Shown: piece after piece, positions 41,301 to 52,740 of the stretch
Numbering within the stretch: position 1 is the stretch's first letter
Layout of the letters: every line of letters begins with the position of its first letter
Source of the DNA: Symbiodinium natans
Lineage: Eukaryota > Sar > Dinophyceae > Suessiales > Symbiodiniaceae
DNA: 64,000 nucleotides
Direction: 5' to 3'
Assembly (NCBI GenBank): GCA_905221605.1
Contig: CAJNDS010002614.1
Location: 175,001 to 239,000 of the forward strand
Program-made: the position numbers and the translations under genes
The notes under the pieces: model-generated
The model's database searches: none
What the model was told of the DNA's origin: nothing
What the model saw: the letters and a program-made list of their open reading frames with translations, nothing else

Positions 41301-44034
41301 CTAGAGTTGCCCTGCCCCACATCCTGGCATCTGTGTCGCAGAACAGAGGGAGGCTTGAACAAGCGCAAAGCCCCTCAAAGGCTGGAAACCTGCTGCAGCG
41401 GCTCCGATCCGAATCGCCACCCATCCGAGCGCACGCCCTGGGCGTGATAGCGCGGGTAATCTTCGATGGGCTGAGTCAAACCGGCAAGGGCCGGCTGGAG
41501 AATCTCCAGGCTCTGCTCGAAGGTGGAGCTGCTGGAAGCAGCGTGCGCGATGTCATCGCTGCGCAGTGCAGGCTAGTTTTTGTCGTCGTAATTGCCGTAT
41601 ATGTGACAATGTGCGACTGTAGGTGAAGATGTTACCATGGTGCCCTGCTCTGAAGTCTTTCCAGCAGTTTCATTGATTTCACTGGTGCAGGGCCATGGAC
41701 ATGCAAAAGGATGTCGAGGATGCCACGGCGGCAGCGACCTCCGCGATGGCCGAGATAGTCAGATGCACCGTGGCGGCGCTACCCGAGAGGGCCGAGCAGA
41801 TTGAGACGCATCACTTGCACCGTTTGACTCTCTTGGAGCAGATTGGGCTGGAACGTCCGGCTGCGTTCCAGTCCAGCTTGGGGCATTTGCAGAAATGGCT
41901 TGATGTGGGCCACAATCAGAACCAGGAACCACTCACAGAACGTTCCAAGCCTTTGCTGGAGCTTCCAATCTCTGCCTGTAACATACTCGCGCAAGTCCTG
42001 CCTCATTGGGCCGAGCACGCCTCCAGCATCTCCAAGCAGAGTCAGGTGCGCAAGCTGACGTCTCAATTGGCAGTCTCTCGGCCTGCCTTGTGTGCTTCAT
42101 TCTGCAGTCAAGATATGCTTTGCTGCCAGGAATATACTAGTGACATATGTGTTTTTTAGTTCTGAGATTTGAGGCCTTGATGGATGACACCACGGTGCCG
42201 TCGGGCGACTTAGGCCTCCTGGCTCGGGCAGTGGTGCGATGCCTCGCGGTGCTGGTTCCCTTATGGCCCTCGGCGGGGCAGCTGCTGGTAGGCCACTTTG
42301 GTCGCAGCATCCGTATCCTAGCAGAGGTGGTGCAGCAATGCAGGCCGGTTCAGCATGGAAGGTTCTGCCGGCACGCGTGGATTGTGGGGTCCATTGTGGA
42401 GTTTTTGGACCACGGCGAGCTCTCCAAGGAAGCTGGCGGCCATGTGTTGGAGAGCGCGGTGCTGCTCCTTAGTGACTGCTGTCTGCGTGGACCTTTGGCA
42501 GCACAACCTGCCATCGTGCCAGCGCTGGGCTTCGCACTCCGTGGTTGTCCATCCCTCCTCCGCGACCGGAAGGCTGGGAGTGAGGAGAGCCCGGGGCCTC
42601 TGGACGTACTCCGACAGGGCTTGCAGGCCTCCGAGACCCACTTTGCCACAAGCCTCCGGGCCAGAACCGTTGAAACCTTTGCAGGACCAATTCTTGAGAA
42701 TGTACTTGCATCAGCATGTGGTAGAAGGGGGCATCGGGGTGCATGGCAGGACTGGCAGCTTTCTTCCAGGAGGTGGCACAGGTGAACAGTCCCAGCCGAC
42801 ATGACGTGGACAATGGCTCTGAGGCCAGCATGGCGGCACAAAGCCTCGCAGCTTTACAGTGGGAGGTGATGCAGCTTCTTGTTGGCATTTGTTGGCAGTC
42901 AAATACAGCTGTGCAGTTCACATCAAGCCGCGTACGTGCATGTAGCGCTTCTGCTCGTGCCTGTATGTGCCGCCACTCTGTGCCTTCAGTGCTCTTCGCT
43001 GTATTGTCCCCAAATGGGCATTCCTTTCTCCAACAAAAGATCCATGTTTTCGCTCAGCGCAAAACACAGTGGGGCCACTGGGGCCACTAAGGCTTCTTCA
43101 CTCCGCGCCTGAGAGCCTCGCCACTCTCCAGCAAGCCCTGCGCGGCCTCCACTCGCTGTGCGACTTGGGGGTTCTTCACCCCGCTTCATTGCCGTGCCTC
43201 ATCGCAGCTAGCCTGGCTGGCAATCCCTTGGCTGCGCCGCACACACGTAGCTTGCTGCTGCGTGTGGTGGAGGCTGCACCTCCACTGCTGGTGCATAAGT
43301 GCAGCGCAGGCATGAAGATGGCCGCAGAACACCTCGCCATGCAGCTTGGCACCGAGGCAAGCGTGCAGGGCGACTCGTGGCGATTTGCACCACTTTGTGA
43401 AGCTTACTCTGAGTTCTTGTCAGATAGTAAGCAGATGCGAGATCAATTTATCACCTCCTTCATGAACGAAACCATCAGCATCGGCAACGATGATGCAAGC
43501 GATGCATCGCAGGTGTTGCTACGAATTCAACTAGCTACCGGTTTGCTCATGCGCTTGCCGCTCTCTCGCGAAGCAGAACTGGCCCAGATCTTCGAGTGCA
43601 CGATCCAGTTTTTGATGTTGAAGGTCATGCCCTTTCTTGCGGAAGCAGCAGATGCGGCGGATGCGACGGATGCGGGCGAACCCGGAGAAGGTCTCAAGAG
43701 CCCAAGGCCCTCATCGCCCTCGTTTGCTTTGGTGGCCGTGGCCACAGTTTTGCACAAGCTGTCCATACATTGGCTCGGCCTGGTGGGCTCCGAGTTTGCC
43801 AGGCACATGCAGGCCTTTGCCGCTTCTCCGAACGCTGGTCGTCCCAGTGCCACGCTGGACCTTCCGCTTCCTCGCGGTTTCGCTCGCAACGAGCTGCCGG
43901 ACTTCTCCACGACCTTCCAGCACCTCAGGAGCGGGGACAACCCTGCAAAGTTGCTGTTGCAGATCCCGGCCGACTCGCCGTTGCTTGCCGGGCAGGCTGT
44001 GGCACAGACGGCGCGCCGCTCTCAGAAGGTGTAG
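34132..44034 (+). CDS. SCC2: Cohesin loader SCC2/NIPBL-like protein, multi-exon, with a nested gene
   Basis: SCC2/NIPBL loads the cohesin ring onto chromosomes. Coding runs are found at 34132-34734, about 34740-35300, 35520-36300, 37282-37447, about 40584-40757, 40825-40930, 41044-41300, 41310-41565, 41691-42045, 42168-42785, 42790-42930 and about 43100-44034. The decisive matches are [18 protein letters not shown] (across the 40757/40825 junction), which fits the HEAT repeat VR-K-A---L---V-VDPS of NIPBL, and [14 protein letters not shown] with CSAGMKMA at about 43170-43320, which fit its C-terminal domain. The segment [18 protein letters not shown] near 35967 matches the conserved EWPAAELLLSLLGRL. 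The start at ATG 34132 is provisional. A C-run and one-base shifts (for example at 41295) may be assembly errors. A selenium-binding protein gene sits in the 37.45-40.58 kb gap. Confidence 0.78.
35306..35339. repeat. Poly-C run of 34
   Basis: Thirty-four consecutive C. It lies at the end of an open frame of the SCC2-like gene, where it would encode poly-Pro, or in the following intron. Its length is uncertain in any assembly. Confidence 0.9.
37629..39772 (+). CDS. SELENBP1: Selenium-binding protein 1 / methanethiol oxidase, three exons
   Basis: Exons are 37629-37894, 38454-38943 and 39104-39772, and the sum of 1425 bases gives exactly 474 residues plus stop, close to the 472 of the human protein. 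Intron 1 starts GTAAGC and ends TTCAG before G. Intron 2 (160 bp) starts GTAGGA and ends CTGAG before G. Family signatures include the start [32 protein letters not shown] (conserved Cys pair), [52 protein letters not shown] and the terminal [10 protein letters not shown]. The enzyme oxidises methanethiol to formaldehyde, hydrogen sulphide and hydrogen peroxide. This is of interest in dinoflagellates, many of which make DMSP, whose breakdown can yield methanethiol. The gene looks intact and lies within the SCC2-like gene on the same strand. Confidence 0.95.
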
Positions 44035-45090
44035 GCCAGTGCAAGCTTCCATAAGAAATATAAGGTGCTTTACAGGATCCTGGCATGCCCTGGCCTCGCT
44101 CCCACGGTGCCGTTCCTTTGTGAGCCGAGGCACACTCGACCCAAGCGATGTGGACAGGCCATGTGTGCCAAGCAAGCTGCCAGAGTCCAACGATGTCCAA
44201 CCAGTCAGAGACGGCACGTTAGCAGGCCAAGAAGGCGCAGGAGAAGGATTCGTTGAAGGACTCTGGAAAAGAGGAAGCAAGCCACATTCCTAGCACATCA
44301 TGGGAAGGCTGTGTGTTTATGACATGTTGTGACTATGGACGTCAGCCCGCGTGCCGAGGCAAAAGAAGGCGACGTGCACTTGAGACGAAGGCTGGCCCAC
44401 TCTTTGCTGGTTTTTCGCTCACTCGTGCTGCTCGTGACAGGACAGTTCGCAGGACAAGGCTGACGCCACGTGCCAGAAGCGGCGGCGTGCAAATGAGGCA
44501 GTGGTTGACAGCACCAAAAAGTCGAAGGGCAAATGATGCCATTCTCCATCGAGACTGGAATTCGGTGTGTAGTGCCGGGCAATCACCATTGATTGCACCT
44601 GCGTCACGGTCTCTTGCCAAAGGCACTGGAGGCAAGGTGGATTCTACTAGTTGGGGGCTGCTGTTGCAGCAGGGTGTGCATCCTATGGTCCCGTTGATCT
44701 GTATGTTTGCGGCAGCTAACTTCTACTTGCCATTGCAGACCCTGCCATGCCGCAGCACTTGTGGGGCCCTGGATTTGCTCGAATCCGAGAATGGCACCAA
44801 AGGGGTGGTGCTGCTGCTCCCACCGCAAAATGGCATCCGCTGTCGCATATGCTTGTTCAGAGAGTGCGATTGCCACAATAGCCTGACATGCAAGACGATG
44901 CGCTGCGCCGGAGACCTTCAGATTCAGCTGGAAGGGTAGGCAGCGGTAGGTATTTGATCTTATCCAATCATTTGTCTGACCTCTGCTGCGCGAGCCAAAA
45001 ACCCTCAAGCTAAAGAGGATTTAAGACCGAACATGTTTCTTTGCAATCAAAACCTGGATTGCCAGTGTTATACAACTGCTAGCAAGCCAT
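44035..45090. other. Gap between the SCC2-like and PARP genes
   Basis: Downstream flank of the SCC2-like gene and upstream flank of the PARP gene. A + strand ORF at 44253-44939 reads through in a Cys/Arg-rich composition that resembles no family. No promoter motif was recognised. Confidence 0.35.
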
Positions 45091-47343
45091 ATGCCCCCTC
45101 AGATCGGCCTTGCGCTCGTGCTCGCGGTGGTGGCGGCGGTGGACAAGCCAGATGGCTGTTTGGAAGCGGCGTGGACCACACCCTGTTCCTCTGCGGTAAC
45201 GTGCCAGAGCTTGGCAGAAGCTGGGCTCACATGCAGTCATGTCAGTTTGCTTTCCGGATGCGACCGATTGTGTGCCAGCCCCTGCTGCGTCACGACAGAG
45301 ACCACGACTCGCGTCACGACAAGGACCACGACCCACGTCACGATGAAAACCACGGCGGCAGTGGCGGCGGTGGACAAGCCAGATGGCTGTTTGGAAGCGA
45401 CGTGGACCGCATCCTGTTTTGGCGCAATGACGTGCCAGAACTTGGCAGAAGCTGGGCTCACATGCAGTTCTGTGAGTTCGGTTCCCGGATGCGACACAGC
45501 ATGTGCCAGCCCCTGCTGCGTCACGACAGAGACCACGACTCGCGTCGCGACAAGGACCACGACCCACGTCACGATGAAAACCACGGCGGCAGTGGCGGCG
45601 GTGGACAAGCCAGATGGCTGTTTGGAAGCGACGTGGACCGCATCCTGTTTTGGCGCAATGACGTGCCAGAACTTGGCAGAAGCTGGGCTCACATGCAGTT
45701 CTGTGAGTTCGGTTCCCGGATGCGACACAGCATGTGCCAGCCCCTGCTGCGTCACGACAGAGACCACGACTCGCGTCGCGACAAGGACCACGACCCACGT
45801 CACGATGAAAACCACGGCGGCAGTGGCGGCGGTGGACAAGCCAGATGGCTGTTTGGAAGCGACGTGGACCGCATCCTGTTTTGGTGCAATGACGTGCCAG
45901 AACTTGGCAGAAGCTGGGCTCACATGCAGTTCTGTGAGTTCGGTTCCCGGATGCGACACAGCATGTGCCAGCCCCTGCTGCGTCACGACAGAGACCACGA
46001 CTCGCGTCGCGACAAGGACCACGACCCATATCACGATGAAGACCACGATCCGGACAAGCACGCCTGATGCAACTGGGTTCATGCCCGAGCCAATAACCGC
46101 AGCAGCCGCCCCGACAGGCATGGCCACCACAGCTGAGCAAGAAGGTCCAGTTCCTACATCAATCAGTTGGCCTGTGATTGCTGCCGTCAGTGCCATGCTA
46201 GTGCTTTTCTTCCTCATTCTTTGCTTCGGCTGGCGGCTTTACAAGGGCCTTCAGCTTTCGAAGGCAGCGGCCACCACTGAAGCCCGCCCCCCCGCCAGTG
46301 ATCCAGAGTCGCTAGAGACGCTAGAGGTGCCAGACCCGGAGGCTGGTGTCAAATCCGGCCCACTTGGCCCGATTCTTCTTGGACGCCATCAAATGTCTGT
46401 GGAGGCCCTTCAATGTGCAGAGATGCTATTGGTGTCGAAGCTGCCGATGAACTTGCCAGAGTACTGGAAGAACATGGAGCTGAAGGTGATGGAGCATGGT
46501 TGGCGGGCATACCCGGTCGACACCGCAGTTTTGCAAACCATCAAAGACATCTTCGTGGTGCGGCGGCCGGAGGAACTAGGAAAAGGCAGGGACGCGCTGT
46601 CGTATTCCTCTCGATACTCAGGTCTTGAAGTGCATTGTGCGTGGCGCATCGAAAATGAAAGCGCATGGCAGAAGTTTGTGGCGGAACGACAAAACGTGCT
46701 TCGCCAGATGAATCAGTTGAGGACGAATTGCATCGTTCTGCCTGCATGGGAAAGCAAGGTGGATGCGCCTAGCAGGGATCTTCCAGGCCAGCGGTTCAAG
46801 GAAGTGGGTGAAAGGTATCTGCTCCATGGAACCAAGCCCGAGAAAGTGCTGGACATCATTCATGGAGGTTTCAATGAGAAGCACGCTAGTGACAGGGTGG
46901 TGTATGGGGCGGGGAATTACTGCGCAGATGAGCCAGAGAAGGTCGACCAATATGCGACGCCAGACGCAGGGCCGCGGGGACTGGAGGAACTGCACGCTCG
47001 GCTCTACCCAAGCGAGGGCAATGTCGGCAATGTGCATCCAGGTGGAGATGTCTTCTACTGTTTCCTCGCTCGTGTCACGTGCGGTGCGTGCTTTCAATCG
47101 CGAGGCTTGGATAGGCACCTGTTAAAAGATGCGGCGACGGGCAGGGATGTGTACATGACACCTGCACGGCGCGAGCTGGCGCGTATTGAAGGTTCATCGC
47201 CTTCCATTTCCTACCACACTTTGGTGATGCACCCTTCCATGAACAGGACCGGCGGGCACGTGGAACGGTTTCGGGAGGTCATTGTTTTCGATGGCAACCG
47301 GATCTACCCGGAATATTTAGTGGCGTATCGGCGGCTGAAATAG
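45091..47343 (+). CDS. Transmembrane PARP-domain protein with Cys/Thr-rich ectodomain repeats
   Basis: An intact intronless ORF of 750 residues, ATG 45091 to TAG 47343. Residues 1-16 are a signal peptide (IGLALVLAVVAAV). Residues 17-324 hold four tandem 77-residue units, each with eight Cys and a Thr-rich tail (TTETTTRVATRTTTHVT) likely to be O-glycosylated. One membrane span is at 358-381 (VIAAVSAMLVLFFLILCFGW), followed by a basic stop-transfer end. The cytoplasmic part ends in a PARP catalytic domain at about 575-750: LLHGTKPEKVLDIIHGGF (His579), YGAGNYCADEPEKVDQY (Tyr610, Tyr621) and FYCFLARVTCG. The family transfers ADP-ribose from NAD to proteins. The Glu that supports poly-chain growth was not located, so mono-ADP-ribosylation is more likely. 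A receptor-like ADP-ribosyltransferase is inferred. The absence of introns suggests a retroposed origin. Confidence 0.85.
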   Translation: MPPQIGLALVLAVVAAVDKPDGCLEAAWTTPCSSAVTCQSLAEAGLTCSHVSLLSGCDRLCASPCCVTTETTTRVTTRTTTHVTMKTTAAVAAVDKPDGCLEATWTASCFGAMTCQNLAEAGLTCSSVSSVPGCDTACASPCCVTTETTTRVATRTTTHVTMKTTAAVAAVDKPDGCLEATWTASCFGAMTCQNLAEAGLTCSSVSSVPGCDTACASPCCVTTETTTRVATRTTTHVTMKTTAAVAAVDKPDGCLEATWTASCFGAMTCQNLAEAGLTCSSVSSVPGCDTACASPCCVTTETTTRVATRTTTHITMKTTIRTSTPDATGFMPEPITAAAAPTGMATTAEQEGPVPTSISWPVIAAVSAMLVLFFLILCFGWRLYKGLQLSKAAATTEARPPASDPESLETLEVPDPEAGVKSGPLGPILLGRHQMSVEALQCAEMLLVSKLPMNLPEYWKNMELKVMEHGWRAYPVDTAVLQTIKDIFVVRRPEELGKGRDALSYSSRYSGLEVHCAWRIENESAWQKFVAERQNVLRQMNQLRTNCIVLPAWESKVDAPSRDLPGQRFKEVGERYLLHGTKPEKVLDIIHGGFNEKHASDRVVYGAGNYCADEPEKVDQYATPDAGPRGLEELHARLYPSEGNVGNVHPGGDVFYCFLARVTCGACFQSRGLDRHLLKDAATGRDVYMTPARRELARIEGSSPSISYHTLVMHPSMNRTGGHVERFREVIVFDGNRIYPEYLVAYRRLK
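45141..46060 (+). repeat. Four tandem 231-bp coding repeats
   Basis: Units start at 45141, 45372, 45603 and 45834 with exactly 231 bp spacing, so each encodes 77 residues. Units 2 to 4 appear almost identical (one visible C-to-T at about 45885), while unit 1 is clearly diverged. This suggests recent amplification of unit 2. Because the period divides by three, four frames on the two strands lack stops across the array. These are shadows of the PARP gene. Confidence 0.95.
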
Positions 47344-49790
47344 CCAAAGCCTGCAGTGAGGCTTGTTGGACTGAGAGTTTCTTGTTTAGGTGCCAGGTTG
47401 TCAACCGTTGTCACAGCAATTGCTAGCTGATTTCTTGTTAGTACTTGCCTTGCTGGAGCTTCTGGAGTCGCATTGACGTTTTCCTTGCACGACACCTAGA
47501 CGGGGCATGATGTGTCGGCAGCATGCGTTCTGCATCCTGCCATAATTGTTTTAGCCTTGCAAAATTGGGTAAGAAAGTCGTAATCAACAGAGAGCAAGCC
47601 TATGGGGTCTGGGCCGTGGCAAGGGCTTTTCTCCCATTGGGTTTTTGCCTTGCCTGTACAGGAGGCCGCTTGCAGAGCTTAACAGAGAGCTGCGCCAACC
47701 CCATGTGCAAAGGCTTACAGCAATGAAACCTGTGCCGCCAAAGTGTGAGCGTCAGATGAGCAGACAATGAGAGTCAAGGAAGGGTCAGAGGTTTGGTGCG
47801 AATAGGTAGAACTCATGGTGGGATTTGCAGAATTCTCTACTATGCGGAAACATACAAGTGTAGGCCACTTTTTTTGGAATTCGCCATATCGAAATGGTAC
47901 GAAAAGCTTAGCCAGGCGCATCTTGTAGATGACAGGTGTTGAGGGAGGTTTACACTTTGTGCGATATGATGCATGAAATACCGTATGACGTGAAAGGATT
48001 CGGAAAACATTCATCGGAAAAACCCCGTGGGTAACACTATGCTTCAGTATGTCTGATGTGCCAAAAAGTTGACAATTGGGTGCTCCGAAGAATCTCTGAA
48101 CAAGAGCAATACAGGCCCTGATCCAAGATCAAAGATTGGGAGCAGTTTGGAGGCAATCTTGGGGCCAAGGAGATCACACAAGCATTGAACTCATGAAAAC
48201 AGAAGAACACCTGCGGCCAAAAAAAATGCCGTACCCGCAATCAAAAAAGCCAACCGACTTCAGCATCTTTGAACTAAAGCTCCAGCATCGACGGCCGCGC
48301 ACACCCCCTTCAGTCTTGAACCCTTCCAGCTCCAGAATGAGGCTTCTCAGGCCTGGAAGGTGCGGGAGATTGGAGTCATGTCGGTTACGTGTGAGCTTCA
48401 AATCTTCAAGCGTGCGTGGACACCGTGGGCACCCCCCCCCCCTCTCCTCGCCATTTGATTTGTTGACATAAGTTCCGTACAAGTGGTGAGTCTAAAACAA
48501 TGGAAGACGCAGGTCATGGAAGCAATGTGCCTCTTGCCACACTGCAGCATCCAGGACGTCAACAGCGCTGCCCAGGCTACAGTATCCATGCAAACGTTCT
48601 TGACCAGTGTAGGCAACAACATGCAAGTCCGATGGTCGCAACGTTTCAGCCTCTGTGTAGGCGAACAGACGTTTGTAAGCATGCAGCATGGCAGCAAACT
48701 GCTAGTAGATACAATGGTTCCTTGTAGCATCAGGACACCGCCTTGAATTCTGACTCTAGTGGCCACGGCTTTGCTGAGCACAGTCCCCAAATGAACCCAA
48801 CAGCAATGTGTTCTCTCCAGCTGTTGGGGAGTGCAAGTTGAAGCTGAAACTCCGAAGCACTCCCAGACTCGCAGCTGGCACTGCTCGGCCATGCCATCCA
48901 TGATGCCATGAGGTAGCCCCGAGCCTTCGGAGGCGGCCTATCTCGCGCGTTGGAGTCAGCGTAGAGTTTTGTAACTTGGTTTTCGCTTTCAGGCGGCTTC
49001 AGGCAGCCAAAGGTCTAGAGTCCTTGGTTCTCAGTCACGGAGAACGTTGCGTGCAAACTGTGCGTAGGCTGCGGTCGGAACCTTACGGTTAAGAGAGCAG
49101 CAGTTCCAATCGGATCTTCTCGAAACAGGTAGCATGGATGGCGAGGGAGCCGAGGCCAGAACTTTGGGGTTTTGGATTTTTTGGAAGTTTTAGGGTTACT
49201 GAAGTTATTGGATCTTGATTCGGCTGGGCCCATGCGGGATGGAGTTTCCCTCCGGGGTGGGCAGCAGGAGGATCGAAAGAACAAAAAGACACCGAAAGAC
49301 AAGAAGGACGATCTCGGGACATGTTCCGCAGTATGCTGAGCTTATCCATGGCGATTTTCTTGGCAAGAGAGCGTGTGCTGCCAGGAGAAGAAGGAGAAGA
49401 AGGACAGGCATAGAATATTCTGCTGATAGCCAAGCGCGGAGTTTCGCCCGCATACCCAAAGCCCAAACCCCCAACTCCCCGAACACGCAACATTCCCGGT
49501 CCAAACTGGTCCAGGGATTGTCAGATGTCGAATCTAAATGCTGCCGAAGGAGAAGAGGAGCAAGGAGCAGGCTCTGCCATTCGTGGTTCTAGTGCAAGCT
49601 GCGTAGGACGTGCTGTTGGATTGCTTTGTAGAGTCTTGGAGGACAAAGTACCTGCCAAGCTCATTTGTAGCCGCATGCCGTCCAAAGCTCTCTGCACGCA
49701 TCAAAGTGTAATCACGCAACGTGCAATTGTAAACCCAGCCTTGCAGCACAACTGTCTACATGGTAGGGAAATCACAGTACTTACAGTGCC
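47344..49790. other. Unassigned DNA
   Basis: No convincing protein on either strand. Small ORFs overlap on both strands (48136-48471, 48483-48746 +; 48398-48901 -) without family resemblance. A run of nine or more C lies at about 48432. UTR of the PARP gene may occupy the first few hundred bases. Confidence 0.35.
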
Positions 49791-49807
49791 CCATTGTCTC
49801 TTACGCA

Positions 49808-50659
49808 GGACGGCATTGACGCCCCGGCTACTGACGGCGCTGTTGCCGTGGGCCCCTCAAGCACCCGAAGCCAAGCTCACTTCTTTGGAGGTTCAAAGGT
49901 GGCTCCGGAGCCAAGTTGCACAGGCGTCCTCATCTTCTTAGGAGGTTTGGAGATCCTCCAACGGAAGTTCGGAGATGATGGATGTTTGGAGTGTTGTGGC
50001 TTGAATTGGTCTCCTGAGGACTCCAGCTCAACAGGCGTGGAGGTCAAGCCGAAAAAGGTCAAGGCCAAGAAAGAGAAGAAGGATAAGAAAGCTGATTTCT
50101 CGGACGAGGCCAGAATCGGTACGCAGGTATAGGCTGCTTCTCAGAGTGCGCTTCATATGGGTCTTGCGGCTGCCAGGCCAGGCCGGACGCCAATGAGGGC
50201 GAGCCCGAATACCGGAGACCGTCCCAGGCAGAGGAGGAGGAGGAGCCTTTGGCCGAGTTCCCTGATGATGAGGAGGATCGAGTGGCGGAGGACTACAAAG
50301 AGTCTGTGGACGAGCCTGTGGCTACTTTGCTCGTGGAACCGTTTGTGGGCGAGCAGTCTCTGCAGCCTGGCAGAGAGGAACAGGAGACCGGCGTTATGCC
50401 TGAGGGATCTGATGGGGAAGTGCGGGTAGATCTTACCGAAGAGACGGAAGTGGATCCGCTGATGCGTGACGAGCCTCGCACCAGTCACGCGAGTCACGTG
50501 CAGTCCGTCCCGGCGGAAGACATCATCACAGGCCGGGGCAGCCTGGTGCAATATCGCGGTAGCACAATTGCTGCGGCGCGAAAAAGATGCCATTTGACAG
50601 ACAGGTCCTCCACCTATCGTTCTGGGTGGCAGTGGGGACGACGTCAATATTCCGGATAG
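49808..50659 (+). CDS. Candidate exons of a Lys- and Glu-rich protein, unknown
   Basis: After a good acceptor (CTTACGCAG at 49800-49808) an exon-like stretch runs to about 50120. It ends in a Lys-rich segment (VKPKKVKAKKEKKDKKADFS) before a possible donor near 50119. A second stretch at about 50190-50650 is strongly acidic (AEEEEEPLAEFPDDEEDRVA, then GREEQETGVMPEG). Together they suggest a charged, disordered nuclear-type protein. No family is recognised. The terminal part at 50580-50659 is Arg-rich. Confidence 0.38.
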
Positions 50660-52740
50660 GGCCGGGGCCCAAGATTTGGCCTTCCTTGCCTGTGGGAGTC
50701 GGTGTTCATCACCGTGTTTGTGAAGGAAATTGACGGGCCCCGACGATATACCCTCGGTGGACAAGAGAAAGTACACAGGTGTACCCAGCCGGAACCCAAG
50801 AGATGGAAGCGCAAGACGCTGTTGAAAGCAGACGTAGGGTTATCACGGTTATCATAGGGTTCTAAGGTGGGGAAGAAGCCCCAAAAGGACCTTCCCAGTA
50901 CTCAAATGTTCAGGTGCACGATGAGAACGGGGAGTCGCCACAGGTAGAAAACGCATCCGACAAGTGCGAGAGGTGGCGAGCAGTTTCCCCTGACGGCAGA
51001 GTCGTCGTGAAGGGGCGGAGAGGGGGTTGCGACCAAAACAGGTGGAACCCAACATGAGCCAAACAGGTCCCGGCTGCGTGGGAAGTTGTGGGACGGGACG
51101 GGAGCGCCTGTGTCCGAAGTCCTCTAATGGGATTGGGCCCGACGTACCATTGCTTTCAACTCTCGGAAAATGGTCAATTCAGAAGAATCAATTCTTTTCT
51201 CTTTGGCAAAGATTGTCATTAGTCATTTCTGATTCCATTCTCCTGAACTCCATAGCTCAATGTCACTGATTTGGCGAAGACTCTGATCATTCTTCAACAA
51301 CAACTAAACGAGGATAATGTTCATCGGTTCGGCCTGAGTATCGTCCTTCGGTTCAGCCGTGCTGCTTTGGAAGTCTGCCTCCAAGCCGAGATGGACGAAA
51401 AGGCTGCAGTGAGGGAGACAGATTCATAAAGCTGACCCGGATGGAATGTCTGAAAAAGGAATCACAACAACGCTTCCCCTCTTTGAATTCTCTTTTCCCG
51501 GTGCATTTTGAGGCGGAGCCTACCGGTAGGCTATACCCATAGGCCATAGGCCTGCCGATAGGCTACCCACAGCTGACTCGCTGGGGCCGTGGTTGCCGCC
51601 CGGCTCATGGGGCATTTTGCCCCTGTCCCGGGGCGATGGGGCAGAGGGACCTCCAAGCCGAGCGGGCCGGACATGGTTACGTCCCTGTGCGTGGCCCAAA
51701 TTGGGTGCATTGTGTGGTCCTTGCTTTGGAGGCTGTTGTGAGGCTCTTGGCATCGGGCCCTGCGGCTGTGGACACCTGTTGCTGGCTTGCCTGCTGCACG
51801 CTCTGGGGACAGCCCGGGTGTTGAAACTGCTGGTTCCAGAGCCTGAGCATCGCGTTGCAGCGCGAGAATGCCTACCGTGTTGTCCACCGGCGGTCGGACC
51901 GCACTCTCTACCCTACCTGACCTTCGGTCTTGCTGCACTTTCCGCCGTGTACCACCTCTTACAACGCCTGCCAGTCGCCTTCCCCACCTGGCCGAGAGTG
52001 CATCTCCTGCACCATCTCTTGGAGCCTCAGACACTTCGCCAGCCTCTGCTTGCGTCCGGGGTGCCATAAAGGGGCGTGCACGTTGATATTTGGCAGCTTC
52101 CTTCGTGAGCAGGGACCTAGGTAGCGGTATCCGCAGCGGGTTTATTTGCAGAATCTATGCGTAGGCCACCCGCGAAACAGGTGGAAACAACAGGCGAAGC
52201 TGTGACCAGGTAAAAAGGGGGAGCCTAGCCAGACAAAAAGACCTCCAAAGTACTTGAAGAGCTTAAGGCGAGTCCCCCATTGGTGCCCATCACTGAGCAG
52301 TCTGTCCCTGAGAGGTGTGATTTGGTCTGGGACGCGGCCGTGATGCACTGCTCCAAGTGCCAAAGGCCCTTGGTGGAAGCCACCATCAAGGCCTGGTCAG
52401 AGATGAGTTGCATGAGCCGAGCACACCTCCGTCGTCGCTCATATTATGCTGATGCCATCTGGCTATATCAACCAGAGAGCCCTACAGTGAGCCGTACAGT
52501 GGGCTGCAGGATGTGCCATAGTTTGCCAAACCGCGCGTCTTGGCAGAATGTGCGGACTTTGAGTAGACGCGCCACAGACCAACAATCCCAAACCCCAGAA
52601 ATCTCGGAAGCCACATGCTGAAGCTTGCCCAGAACCGATGCTTTGGAGCAGTCCCTTTGGTGGCGGCAGGTCACCGAATTTCTGTCCAACAGCCAGCGCC
52701 CTGCCCAGCTTCGAGCATCACCTCAGCTTCAAAGTGGAAA
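50660..52740. other. Unassigned DNA with competing ORFs on both strands
   Basis: Two long ORFs, 51593-52069 on + and 51531-52067 on -, cover the same bases and neither resembles a known family. The GC-rich composition there explains the lack of stops. A further + strand stretch at 52280-52560 (SVPERCDLVWDAAVMHCSKC) may be an exon of the following EF-hand gene. Confidence 0.35.

Noticed and set aside
45033-46217. Three further long ORFs over the 231-bp repeats (one +, two -)
   Set aside because: The repeat period is a multiple of three, so any frame open in one unit stays open in all. Only the 45091 frame has a signal peptide, membrane span and PARP domain.
51531-52069. Overlapping 160-180 codon ORFs on both strands
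   Set aside because: Neither resembles a known family, and GC-rich composition explains the absence of stops on both strands.
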